Assembly: GCA_038526245.1 (NCBI GenBank)
Contig: JBCBGZ010000035.1
Span: 1 to 27,064, forward strand
Source of the DNA: UBA5336 sp038526245
GTDB lineage: Bacteria > Pseudomonadota > Alphaproteobacteria > Caulobacterales > Hyphomonadaceae
DNA length: 27,064 bases
Direction of reading: 5' to 3'
This document shows positions 6,283-14,993 of the stretch, one piece after another; within the stretch, counting starts at the first letter, position 1, and each line of letters begins with the position of its first letter. The notes beneath the pieces were generated by a model that was not told the DNA's origin, made no database searches, and saw only the letters and a program-made list of their open reading frames with translations. The translations under genes were made by a program, and so were the position numbers.

Positions 6283-7287
6283 ATGCGCGTCGCCAGCCTG
6301 AAAAAACCCGGTGGCCTGGACAAACTGACCATCGAGGAGCGCCCGGATCCAACACCCGGTCACGGCGAAATCCTTGTGCGTGTGCGCGCCAGTTCCCTGA
6401 ACTTCCATGATTTCGCTGTGGTTGCAGGCATGATCCCGGCCGACGATGGACGCATCCCCATGAGCGATGGTGCGGGCGAGGTGGTTGCGGTGGGAGATGG
6501 CGCGCACCTGTTCAAGGAAGGCGACCATGTCGTCTCGACTTTCTTCCCGGATTGGTTGTCGGGGCCGCCGGCCCTTGCGGATTTCAAGGGCGTGCCCGGG
6601 GACGGGATGGATGGCTATGCCGCCGAACTCGTCGCCATGCCGGAAACGGCATTCACGCGGATTCCCAAAGGCTACAGCTTTGCCGAAGCTGCGACGTTGC
6701 CCTGCGCGGCGCTGACCGCCTGGCGCGGCATGTTTGTGGAAAATCAGGTGAAGCCGGGCGATTGGGTCCTGGTGCAAGGCACCGGCGGGGTCTCGATTTT
6801 TGCTCTGCAGTTCGCCAAGGCGGCCGGCGCGCGTGTGATCGCCACGTCCTCCTCCGATGAGAAACTCGAAAGGCTGACTGCGCTCGGCGCTGACCATGTG
6901 ATCAACTATAAGGATGAGCCGAAATGGGGGCGCAAGGCGTTCGAGCTGACTGGGGGACGCGGGGTCGATGAGGTGGTGGAGATTGGCGGGCCGGGTACGC
7001 TCGACCAATCCATCGATGCCTGCGCATTGGGCGCGCATATCTCCCTGATCGGCGTGCTCACCGGCGTTTCGGGCGAGGTGCCGACGGCGAAGTTCTTCCA
7101 GAAAAATCTCACCATGTCGGGGATCACCGTTGGCTCGCGGGCCCACCAATTGGACATGATTGCCGCGATCGAAGCCAATGGTATCAAACCGGTGATCTCC
7201 GACACTTTCCAGCTCGATGATATCGCCGCCGCCTTCACCCACCAGATCGGCCAGAAGCACTTCGGCAAGATCGTGCTGGAGGTCTAG
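6283..7287 (+). CDS. Medium-chain NADPH-dependent oxidoreductase, quinone-oxidoreductase/ADH-like
   Basis: 334 aa, soluble. N-terminal GroES-like domain (~1-125) with the typical SSLNFHDFAVVAGMIP substrate loop, then a Rossmann domain with VLVQGTGGVSIFALQFAKAAGARVIATSSSDEKLE (163-197). The catalytic-zinc cysteine expected near SSLNFHD is absent (Phe/His instead), and no structural-zinc four-Cys lobe is present, so it is likely a zinc-independent quinone or enone reductase. ATG at 6283 follows AAGGAGGA (6270-6277) at good spacing. It is divergent from the glycosyltransferase by 156 bp and ends 12 bp from the convergent gene at 7300. Substrate unknown; neighbours give no pathway clue. Confidence 0.9.
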   Translation: MRVASLKKPGGLDKLTIEERPDPTPGHGEILVRVRASSLNFHDFAVVAGMIPADDGRIPMSDGAGEVVAVGDGAHLFKEGDHVVSTFFPDWLSGPPALADFKGVPGDGMDGYAAELVAMPETAFTRIPKGYSFAEAATLPCAALTAWRGMFVENQVKPGDWVLVQGTGGVSIFALQFAKAAGARVIATSSSDEKLERLTALGADHVINYKDEPKWGRKAFELTGGRGVDEVVEIGGPGTLDQSIDACALGAHISLIGVLTGVSGEVPTAKFFQKNLTMSGITVGSRAHQLDMIAAIEANGIKPVISDTFQLDDIAAAFTHQIGQKHFGKIVLEV

Positions 7288-7299
7288 GGCGCAGCGGTT

Positions 7300-8109
7300 T
7301 CAGTTCTGGCCATGGGCCTTTTCAACCTCGTCCTGCCAGTCGGGGCGAAGGCCCATGCGCAGGCGGTCCAAATCGATCGCCTCCTGGTGGCGCCCTTCAA
7401 CAAAAATGCCGTTGTCGATCCCGAAGATTTTTGAGGGCGGGCGAGTATCACGCTGAAGATACCATTCGAGGACACTTCCATAGTCAGTTACACTGGCCAG
7501 TTGCGCAGCGCGCGCGTCGTCAATCTTGGTTTGCTGAGCTTCGGGGAGCGCCACAAACAGGGAAGTGGTCTCTGGACCAGGCAAGTCGGAGCGGGGACAT
7601 CCCTCTTGGGGGACGCGACTGCGTTCTGCATCAAGACAGAGAATCCTGGTGACCGCTTGGGCGGCGCCGGGTGGGACGACCCCGACACCCTGCGAAGGGT
7701 TCGGCGCAGTATTGTCGTCAGCTCCGGACGTCGTGATTTCTGGCTGTGCGGGCTCTGACGAAATGCGAGCAGGCGCTTGAACCGTCTGCGGGAGATCAGA
7801 TGTTTCGTCTGATCGTGCTGGGCTGGGTGCGGGTGGGCGAGCGAGCGGGGCTGGCCCTGTTTCAGGTGGCTTGGCCTGGGTTGGAGGCACGGAGGAAACC
7901 GGATCGAGTTCAATGATCACTAGACCGGGCGGTGTGTCCGGGGCCGGTAGGGGCGTGGACCCCATTGCGCGATGAAGCAGAGCCAATGCTAAAGCATGGG
8001 CAGCCAGCACACCGCACACGCGCAGCGTTGCCGTACCCGGACGGACTGTCTTCAATATTCCCGCTCGACCCATGAGGGGACCATAAAGATCGACCTGTGA
8101 TCTGAGCAT
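7300..8109 (-). CDS. Proline-rich single-pass envelope protein, TonB-like topology
   Basis: 269 aa from the ATG at 8109; an internal ATG at 8073 (MGRAGILKTV) is equally plausible and neither has a clear ribosome site. One N-terminal hydrophobic segment (~29-48) preceded by basic residues, then a Pro/Ala/Ser/Thr-rich linker (~52-150). The C-terminal domain (~152-269) has two cysteines (158 and 171, CLDAERSRVPQEGC) and an acidic/aromatic end (DYGSVLEWYLQRD ... DNGIFVEG). This inner-membrane anchor plus periplasm-spanning linker resembles TonB/TolA architecture, and PGLVIIELDP recalls the start of TonB linkers, but the C-terminus does not show an obvious TonB fold and no ExbB/ExbD lies nearby. 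Treat as unknown. Confidence 0.75.
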   Translation of the reverse strand: MLRSQVDLYGPLMGRAGILKTVRPGTATLRVCGVLAAHALALALLHRAMGSTPLPAPDTPPGLVIIELDPVSSVPPTQAKPPETGPAPLARPPAPSPARSDETSDLPQTVQAPARISSEPAQPEITTSGADDNTAPNPSQGVGVVPPGAAQAVTRILCLDAERSRVPQEGCPRSDLPGPETTSLFVALPEAQQTKIDDARAAQLASVTDYGSVLEWYLQRDTRPPSKIFGIDNGIFVEGRHQEAIDLDRLRMGLRPDWQDEVEKAHGQN

Positions 8110-8169
8110 TAAACATCGGCAATGGCGCTAGCTGAAGCGGTATCAGCGGCCCGCCAACGGGAGAACTGA

Positions 8170-8201
8170 AAACGCCCATGGCTTGGGGGCCATGGGCGTT
8201 T
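8170..8201 (-). terminator. Terminator of the M13 peptidase gene
   Basis: A perfect 13-bp stem AAACGCCCATGGC (8170-8182) / GCCATGGGCGTTT (8189-8201) with a 6-nt loop. On the minus strand it ends in GTTTTC, about 25 nt past the peptidase stop. It could also terminate from the plus strand, but no gene enters from that side. Confidence 0.8.
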
Positions 8202-8225
8202 CTGTGTGTTGGGAAGGCGTTGGCC

Positions 8226-10433
8226 TTACCAGATCCGGATGCGCTGTTCCGGTGGCAGGTACAATTCGTGCTCTTCGGTGACGCCGAAGGCTTCATACCA
8301 TTCGTCGAAATTGCGCACGATGCCGTTCACGCGGTAGCGGGGCGGGCTGTGCGGTCCGCGCACCAGCTGCTGGCGCAGGGCGTCGTCGCGGTACATGTTC
8401 CGCCAGACCTGTCCCCAGGCCATGAAGAAGCGCTGGTCGCCGGTGAAACCGTCAATGACCGGAGCTTGCTCCTCGTCGCTGACCACGCCGTCACCATTGG
8501 TGTCGAGGTGCAACTGGTAGGCGCGGTAGGCCATGGAGAGCCCGCCCAGGTCGCCGATATTCTCACCAAGGCCGAGGGCGCCGTTCACGCAGGTCTCACC
8601 ATCACCGAGCGGGCAGAACGCATTGTACTGGGCCACCAGTGCGCTGGTCTTCGCTTCGAAATTGGCCCGGTCTTCCTCGGTCCACCAGTTGCGCAGAACG
8701 CCATCGCCATCAGAACGCGAGCCCTGGTCGTCGAACCCGTGGCCGATTTCGTGGCCGATCACGCCGCCAATGGCGCCGTAATTGATCGCCGGATCCGCCG
8801 AGAGGTTGAAGAAGGGTGGCTGCAGGATCGCCGCCGGGAACACGATCTCGTTCCGGTTCGGGCTGTAATAGGCATTCACCGTTTGCGGCAGCATGAACCA
8901 TTCGGTCTTATCGATGGGCTGGCCGAGCTGGGAGATCATGTCGTTCCACCCCCACTCGGAGACCGCCATGTCATTGGCAAAGGCGCTCTCTCCGACGGTG
9001 AGACCGTCATAGGTCTCAAAGATTTCCGGATAGCCGATCTTAGGCGTGAACTTGGACAGTTTTTCGCGGGCCTCGTCCTTGGTTGCTTCGCCCATCCATT
9101 CGATATCGTTGAGGTTCAGCGCCATGGCCTCGCGCAGATTCGCGACCAGCTCATCCATGGCGGCTTTGTTCTCAGCCGGGAAATAGCGCTCGGCGTAAAC
9201 CTTGCCGACAGCCTCGCCGACCGAGCCTTCAACGGTCGAAACGGCGCGCTTCCAGCGCTCGCGTTGCTCTTCCTGCCCGCGCAGAGTCTTGCCGTAGAAG
9301 TCGAACACCGTGTCATCAAGGCGTGCTGGCAAAACGTCGGAATGGTCAATCAGCATCTGCGCCGAAAGCCAGGCCTTCCAGGCGTCGAGATCGTAGGTTG
9401 CAGCGACCTCAAAGATGCCTTCGATGCCACCACCGGAGAGTTTCTCGATCTGGTCCTCATTGAGACCCTGTTCCTCGATCTCTTCGGCGGTCGGGGTGAC
9501 CTGGCGCACGACAAACTCGCTTTGGCCGGCCAGTTGCAGGCCTTCAAGCATGGTGGCCAGCGGGAAATCACCGGCCAGGGCGTCCATCTCTTCGCGGCTC
9601 ATCTTGTTGTAGGTGAGGTCGCGGTTGCGGCCCGCGGCGCGGTCCCAATGCTTGGCAGCCAGCTCTGTTTCCAGGGCCAGGATCGAGTCCGCGGCTGCGC
9701 TGGCATCTTCATACCCGGCCTCGCTGAGAAGCGTCGTCAGCATGTCGGTGTAGGCTTCGCGATATTCGAGGTTTTTCTCGGTGTCTTTCAGGTAGTAGTC
9801 GCGGTCACCCATGCCGAGGCCGGCCTGGGTGACGTAAAAAATGTAGCTGTCGGTGTTCTTGGAATCGATATCCACCCAACCGCCGATCGGTGCGCTGAAA
9901 CCGGTCTCGGCGAAGACGCCAGCGAGGTCCTCTCGGGTTTCGATGGCTGCGATTTGCTCAAGGTGCGGCTGGATAGGTGCCAGATCGGCCGCTTCGATGG
10001 CGTCTGTGTCCATATAGGCATTGTAAATCGCCGCGACCTTGCCCTCGAGCGTGGCGGGATCTGGCTCGGCCGCTGCGACGCCTTCAATGATGCCCCGCAC
10101 GCGACCTTCGGATTTTTCCGCAAGCAAAGAAAACGAGCCATAGCGCGAACGGTCGGCGGGCATGTCGAATGTGTCGAGCCAGCTGCCATTCATGTACCGG
10201 TAGAAATTGTCGCCGGGCGCTGTCTCTGCATCCATCGTGTCCAGATTGACGCCCCAGTCGCCCCAGACGTCAGGGGTGGAGAGATTGATTTCAGGCTCAA
10301 CAAAAGCGGTTACCACCGGGTCGGCGCCGCTGGCGGGTTCTGCCGTGTTGGTGCTTGCGTTGGTGTCGGCATCGGGAGCGCCGCATGCGGCCAGCAGAGC
10401 GATGCTCGCTGCGCCCAAAAGTAGGTGTTTCAT
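8226..10433 (-). CDS. M13 family zinc metallopeptidase, lipoprotein (PepO/neprilysin-like)
   Basis: 735 aa. A periplasmic, probably lipid-anchored endopeptidase that cleaves short peptides. Lipoprotein signal MKHLLLGAASIALLAAC with lipobox LAAC, followed by a low-complexity Ala/Thr/Asp linker. The peptidase M13 N-domain begins near GVNLDTMDAETAPGDNFYRYMNGSW. The catalytic domain has NAYYSPNRNEIVFPAAIL, zinc-binding HEIGH (His561, Glu562, His565) and third ligand Glu624 in ENIGD with Asp628, then FFMAWGQVWR and the substrate-binding PRYRVNG near the C-terminus. Length is usual for bacterial members. The ATG at 10433 follows AAGAGG. It lies 91 bp downstream of the RND permease on the same strand and has its own terminator. 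Co-transcription with the pump is possible but not shown. Confidence 0.95.
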   Translation of the reverse strand: MKHLLLGAASIALLAACGAPDADTNASTNTAEPASGADPVVTAFVEPEINLSTPDVWGDWGVNLDTMDAETAPGDNFYRYMNGSWLDTFDMPADRSRYGSFSLLAEKSEGRVRGIIEGVAAAEPDPATLEGKVAAIYNAYMDTDAIEAADLAPIQPHLEQIAAIETREDLAGVFAETGFSAPIGGWVDIDSKNTDSYIFYVTQAGLGMGDRDYYLKDTEKNLEYREAYTDMLTTLLSEAGYEDASAAADSILALETELAAKHWDRAAGRNRDLTYNKMSREEMDALAGDFPLATMLEGLQLAGQSEFVVRQVTPTAEEIEEQGLNEDQIEKLSGGGIEGIFEVAATYDLDAWKAWLSAQMLIDHSDVLPARLDDTVFDFYGKTLRGQEEQRERWKRAVSTVEGSVGEAVGKVYAERYFPAENKAAMDELVANLREAMALNLNDIEWMGEATKDEAREKLSKFTPKIGYPEIFETYDGLTVGESAFANDMAVSEWGWNDMISQLGQPIDKTEWFMLPQTVNAYYSPNRNEIVFPAAILQPPFFNLSADPAINYGAIGGVIGHEIGHGFDDQGSRSDGDGVLRNWWTEEDRANFEAKTSALVAQYNAFCPLGDGETCVNGALGLGENIGDLGGLSMAYRAYQLHLDTNGDGVVSDEEQAPVIDGFTGDQRFFMAWGQVWRNMYRDDALRQQLVRGPHSPPRYRVNGIVRNFDEWYEAFGVTEEHELYLPPEQRIRIW

Positions 10434-10524
10434 ATCAGCCTCTTACTCGTTTCATTTTGGTTTCGGTTCCACATTTCGGATCGCGAGGCCCAGCCTTCTC
10501 GCGAACCTTGTCCCCGAAGGCCGC

Positions 10525-13500
10525 CTATTCGGCGGGTTTCAGATCGCCGGGCGCGCTACTCGTCCCGATCAATTCTTCCTCATCAATGGTGGCGTGCCCT
10601 GAATAGGTGTCCCCGATCGTGCGATAGGGGCGGCCATGCCAAGACCAGTTGAAGAAGCGATGGATTTCCACGCCGATAGCATACATCGCCGGCACCAACA
10701 GGAGCGACACGAACAGGGCAAACGTCACAGCTGAGCCCAGGGACACCACCATCGGTTTCAGGAACTGGGCCTGGACCGAACGCTCCATGATCAGCGGCAA
10801 TACGCCGACAAAGGTCGTCACCGAGGTCAGCAGGATCGGCCGGAAGCGGGAAACCCCGCCATCGACGATGGCCTGCAGCGCGCCAGCGCCCTCAGCGCGG
10901 CGTCTGTTGATGAAGTCCACCAGTACAAGGTTATCGTTGATCACAACCCCGCCCGCTGCCGCGATTCCGAAGAAGGAGAACATGGCCATAGGTACGCCCG
11001 TGATGAGGTGCCCCAACACAGCGCCGCAATAGGCGAAAGGCACAGCCGTCAGCAGGATGATGGGTTGGAAGTAGGATCGGAAAGCGATCGCCAGCAGGAT
11101 GTACATTGCTCCCAATGCGACCCACAGGAACAGGACGATTTCTGCAAAGAACTCCTGTTCGGCTTCAAAGCCACCCGCATTGTTGCGCGAGACATCGGGC
11201 CAGCGTTCTTCAAAGCCGGGCCAGAAATTCTCGTTCATGTCGCCGATGATCTGGCCACGCACATCATCGGTCAGCTCGGCAAAGACTGAGACAGACCGCG
11301 TGCGATTGCGCCGAATGATCACGTTTATGCCGGGCGCGGTTGAGAATTCGGCCACCTGGTTGATCGGGATCTGACGGCCGTCAGGCGTGCGGATACGCAA
11401 CTCGCCAATCGAGTCGAGGTCCCGGCGGGCCTCCTGGGGCAAGCGAACGCGTACTTCCACATCGTCGCCATTGCGCGGCAGGCGCTGCACGAGTACGCCA
11501 AAATAGGCTGCGTTCACCTGGCTGGTCACATCGGAGAGGGTCACGCCCAGGGCTTCAGCGCCCGGCTTGAGTTGGACGCGAATTTCATCTGCGGCCGATG
11601 AGAGGTTGTCGCCAATATCATAGGTGGTTGTGTAGGACTGCAACTGGGTTTTCACCTCCTCGGCAGCGGCGCGCAGGCGATCCAGGTCCGGATGGTTGAG
11701 GGCGAAGCGCACACCGCTATCGTCCTCGTTGAATGTCGCCGTGACTGAGATTTCCTCAGCATCCTGAATCGGGCCCATGGCCTCGCGGAACCGGTTTGAA
11801 ATGTCTTCGGACGACAAGGTCTCCGGGCGCACTTCTGGCGGCGCGAGGGCGATCCAGGCCTGCACGTTGCGGCCAAACGCGACGATAGAGCTGTCCTCGA
11901 TGAGTCCGCCGATTTCCGGATATTCCTGCAGGGTTTCCGCCTTCATCACGTCGATGGCGTTCTGAACTTGCTCTTGAACCTGCGCGGTGCGGGTGAAAGG
12001 CGTGCCGTCGGGCAGTTCCACCTGGACCTGAATGAGGTCGCTTTCGATCTTCGGCATGAAGCTGAAAGGCACATAATTGTTGCCGACCAGGCCAAAGGCG
12101 ATGGCAAGGATGGACAGGAAGAAGGCGAGCGTGGCGTAGCGAAACTTCACGCAGGCCTCGAGGAATGGCCGGTACACATTGTCAGCAAACCAGAGCAGCG
12201 AGTCCGCGATGGAGCGCTGCACTTTCATGATGGAGCCGCCAGGCCCGTCAAAGTTCTGGGGCTTCAGGTGCGCAAGGTGCGCGGGCAGGATCAGCAGACA
12301 CTCGATCAGCGAGAACGTCAGCGCTGCGACAACCACAAAGGTGATTTGTTCGGTAAAGGCGCGCGTCGGCCCGGTAAGAAAGGCCCATGGCAGGAAGGCA
12401 ATAATCGTTGTGAGAACGCCGAAGATGACCGGCTTGAGCACCATCTGAGTGCCAAAAATCGCGGCATCAATGCCCTGGCGTCGCCCACTCTCGACTTCCT
12501 TATGGATGTTCTCACCCACAATAATGGCGTCATCCACCACAACGCCAATGACCAGTAGAACGGCGAACAGGGACAGGATGTTCAGCGACACACCGAAAAG
12601 CGGCAGCAAGAGAATTCCGCCCGCAAACGCGGTGAAAATGCCGATGGTGACCCAGAAGGCCACAATGGGGCGCAGGAAAAGCACCAGAACGATCAGGACA
12701 AGAATACCGCCCATGAGCGCGGATTGTCCGATCGTCGCCATACGTGCCTTGAAAGGCTCGGAGTCATCCCAGAGGATGTTGATGTTCATGGCTTCGGGCA
12801 GGATGCCATTGTTCGGATCGTTGGCGCGTTCGATGTAGTCTTTGAAGCCGTCCGTGTAGTCGACAATCTGCATGTCGTCGGGCGCGACCACCATGACGAA
12901 GGCGGCCGGTCGGTCTTCATGGGTCGCCACAAGGCTTTCGTCGATGAAACCATCGACCACATTGGCCACATCGCGCACGCGGATCGTGGCGCCTTCCGGG
13001 GTTTGGCTGACGATAATGCTTTCGAATTGTTCGGCCGTGTCCGCCAGTTGCCGTGCCTGGATAGACACATCGCCCGTATTCGTGCGCACGCGCCCCCCCG
13101 ATGCGTTCAGGGATGAGGCGCGAATGGCATTGGCAACATCATTCAGCGTGAGATTGTAGCGCCGAAGCGTCTCCTCGGAGACCTCCACTGACACTTCTTC
13201 GCCAAGCGTGCCCTGGACCACGGCCAACTGCCCGCCCGCCATATTGGCAATGTCGTCGCGGACCTGGTCCGCCAGTCGCTTCATCTCGCGCGGCGTGGCT
13301 TCGCCATAAATGGCCATGCCAAAGTACCAATTGCGTTGTTCCCACTGGGTGATCTGCGGTTCGAAGGCGGATTGGGGCAGGTTGCTGATCTGGTTCACGC
13401 GGCGTTCGATGTCGCGGATGAACTCATCCATATCGATGTCGTCGCGCCCGCGAATGTTGACAATGCCGCCGCCCTCGCGCGCAATCGAAGTAATCCGGTC

Positions 13501-13734
13501 GATACCATCAAGATCGGCCACGGCCTCTTCGATACGCAGGATGAGCTGTTCCTCGGCCTCGGCGGGCGAGGCACCCGGCCAGGCCACTGAAACGGTTGCG
13601 CCCGCAACGGCCACGGTGGGGAACATTTCCCGTTCCAGGCTGAAGAATGAGAAAATGCCGCCAACGAAGGCGACAATCATGACCAGATTTGCAGCAATCG
13701 CATTTCTGGCAAACCAGGCAACAATCCCGTTCAT
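10525..13734 (-). CDS. RND efflux transporter permease (AcrB/MexB superfamily)
   Basis: 1069 aa inner-membrane proton-driven exporter, the energised part of a tripartite pump. The N-terminal helix is MNGIVAWFARNAIAANLVMIVAFVGGIF (1-28) with EREMFP following. Large periplasmic loops follow helix 1 and helix 7. The TM4 proton-relay signature VVVDDAIIVGENI carries Asp401 and Asp402. Repeated halves are visible, the second starting near FRYATLAFFLSILAIAF. The sequence is nearer the hydrophobe/amphiphile (HAE) type than heavy-metal pumps. Its start overlaps the adaptor stop by 4 bp (ATGA), so translation is coupled. Substrate cannot be read from sequence. Confidence 0.95.
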   Translation of the reverse strand: MNGIVAWFARNAIAANLVMIVAFVGGIFSFFSLEREMFPTVAVAGATVSVAWPGASPAEAEEQLILRIEEAVADLDGIDRITSIAREGGGIVNIRGRDDIDMDEFIRDIERRVNQISNLPQSAFEPQITQWEQRNWYFGMAIYGEATPREMKRLADQVRDDIANMAGGQLAVVQGTLGEEVSVEVSEETLRRYNLTLNDVANAIRASSLNASGGRVRTNTGDVSIQARQLADTAEQFESIIVSQTPEGATIRVRDVANVVDGFIDESLVATHEDRPAAFVMVVAPDDMQIVDYTDGFKDYIERANDPNNGILPEAMNINILWDDSEPFKARMATIGQSALMGGILVLIVLVLFLRPIVAFWVTIGIFTAFAGGILLLPLFGVSLNILSLFAVLLVIGVVVDDAIIVGENIHKEVESGRRQGIDAAIFGTQMVLKPVIFGVLTTIIAFLPWAFLTGPTRAFTEQITFVVVAALTFSLIECLLILPAHLAHLKPQNFDGPGGSIMKVQRSIADSLLWFADNVYRPFLEACVKFRYATLAFFLSILAIAFGLVGNNYVPFSFMPKIESDLIQVQVELPDGTPFTRTAQVQEQVQNAIDVMKAETLQEYPEIGGLIEDSSIVAFGRNVQAWIALAPPEVRPETLSSEDISNRFREAMGPIQDAEEISVTATFNEDDSGVRFALNHPDLDRLRAAAEEVKTQLQSYTTTYDIGDNLSSAADEIRVQLKPGAEALGVTLSDVTSQVNAAYFGVLVQRLPRNGDDVEVRVRLPQEARRDLDSIGELRIRTPDGRQIPINQVAEFSTAPGINVIIRRNRTRSVSVFAELTDDVRGQIIGDMNENFWPGFEERWPDVSRNNAGGFEAEQEFFAEIVLFLWVALGAMYILLAIAFRSYFQPIILLTAVPFAYCGAVLGHLITGVPMAMFSFFGIAAAGGVVINDNLVLVDFINRRRAEGAGALQAIVDGGVSRFRPILLTSVTTFVGVLPLIMERSVQAQFLKPMVVSLGSAVTFALFVSLLLVPAMYAIGVEIHRFFNWSWHGRPYRTIGDTYSGHATIDEEELIGTSSAPGDLKPAE

Positions 13735-14993
13735 TGCACAGCCTCCTCACCGTCACGCCCGGCCTCGGCCAGGGAATCCTCGCCAGTTTGCGGGCCATCA
13801 GGTTCATGGGAAATCACAGTTCCGTCAGGGCGCCGCTCCAGCACCTTGATCCGCATACCTGTAAACGCGGCCTGGATAGGCGACACCACAGCAAGCTCCC
13901 CATCAGAAACACCCGACGAAATGTAAGCGCCGTCCACGTCTGAATAAATCAGTTCAACGTCGCGGATCTCGAGGATCCCTTCCTTCGGCTTGCCGATGTA
14001 GACTTGGTCATTGCTGCGCAGACCCTCACGGGGAACAATCATGATGTCTTCAAGGGTCGCACCCTGGATTTCGGCATTCACAAAGAGGCCAGGCGCCATA
14101 GGCACGCCATTGTCAGAACCCGTTCCATAGGGATCTTCCAGTTCTGCGATGACGTTGAGCTGGCGCGAGCGTGGATCGAGGGCGGCCGCTGTGCGCGTCA
14201 CCTCGCCTCGCCAGAAGCGCGTCTGTCCCGCGACGTCGGCTGAAAACACGACCGGCGGCCCGGGATTGTCCGCGGACGCGGCAAAGGCGAGCGGCAGACC
14301 GATCCGGCCAAGCTGGGTGTCTGTGATCGGCAGCAATACTTCGACGACGTCAGACGCGAAGATGCGGCCAAGCGATTGGCCGGGGCTGGCAAACTGGCCG
14401 ATATCGGCGGTGCGCTCAAACACTCGGCCTGAGAAGGGCGCCACAACCGCCGTACGGCGCAGGGCCAGTTCCGCTTCAGCCAATTGTGCCTCAGCGCTGT
14501 CGAGAGAAGCCTGCGCTTCGGCGAGTTGGGGCTCGCGCCGGGCGAGGGGACTGGCGTCCGTGATGCCCAGATCGATCAGGTCCTGGCGGGCGATTTCCGC
14601 TTCCGCTTCCTCCCGCGCAAGGCGTTGCTGCGCTGAGGCGACCGCTGAGCGCGCCCGGGTGACGGACAGTTCGTAATCTGCGGCTTCCAGGCGGATCAGA
14701 ACCTGGCCCTGGCGGATGAAACCGCCATCGATAAAGTCAGGGGACACGTAGGCGATACGGCCTGCGATTTGCGGGGACACAATGATTTCCCGCTTCGGCG
14801 AAACCTCGCCTTGCACGTCCACGCTCAGGGTCAGGTCCCCGACCTCAATGGGCTCGGCAAAGACGGACAGGCCCGCCGGCGGGCTGTCATTCTCTTCCGG
14901 TTGGGGCGCAAGAGCCCCGAGCAGAATAGAGCCCCCAAGCCCTAAGACAAGCAGGATCAGGATTGGAAGGACAATTGCGAGGACGCGTGTCAT
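13731..14993 (-). CDS. RND efflux periplasmic adaptor (membrane fusion protein)
   Basis: 420 aa. It bridges the permease and the outer-membrane channel. N-terminal hydrophobic anchor/signal (~5-27, VLAIVLPILILLVLGLGGSILL), then the barrel-sandwich/lipoyl half (VQGEVSPKREIIVSPQIAGRIAYVSPDFIDGGFIRQGQVLIRLEAADYEL). An Ala/Glu/Arg-rich alpha-helical hairpin (~108-185) comes next, then the second lipoyl half (VVAPFSGRVFERTADIGQFASPGQSLGRIF) and beta-barrel and membrane-proximal domains. The acidic, poorly conserved C-terminus (DGTVISHEPDGPQTGEDSLAEAGRDGEEAVQ) is likely disordered. It overlaps both neighbours by 4 bp, giving a tightly coupled operon. Confidence 0.94.
   Translation of the reverse strand: MTRVLAIVLPILILLVLGLGGSILLGALAPQPEENDSPPAGLSVFAEPIEVGDLTLSVDVQGEVSPKREIIVSPQIAGRIAYVSPDFIDGGFIRQGQVLIRLEAADYELSVTRARSAVASAQQRLAREEAEAEIARQDLIDLGITDASPLARREPQLAEAQASLDSAEAQLAEAELALRRTAVVAPFSGRVFERTADIGQFASPGQSLGRIFASDVVEVLLPITDTQLGRIGLPLAFAASADNPGPPVVFSADVAGQTRFWRGEVTRTAAALDPRSRQLNVIAELEDPYGTGSDNGVPMAPGLFVNAEIQGATLEDIMIVPREGLRSNDQVYIGKPKEGILEIRDVELIYSDVDGAYISSGVSDGELAVVSPIQAAFTGMRIKVLERRPDGTVISHEPDGPQTGEDSLAEAGRDGEEAVQ

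Noticed and set aside
6127..7260. Upstream extension of the glycosyltransferase frame to 621 aa
   Set aside because: The extension is antisense to the oxidoreductase gene; the glycosyltransferase fold begins at the ATG at 6126.
8178..10424. A 748-codon plus-strand open frame opposite the M13 peptidase
   Set aside because: It is fully antisense to a protein with complete catalytic motifs; long antisense frames are common in high-GC DNA and its translation resembles no family.
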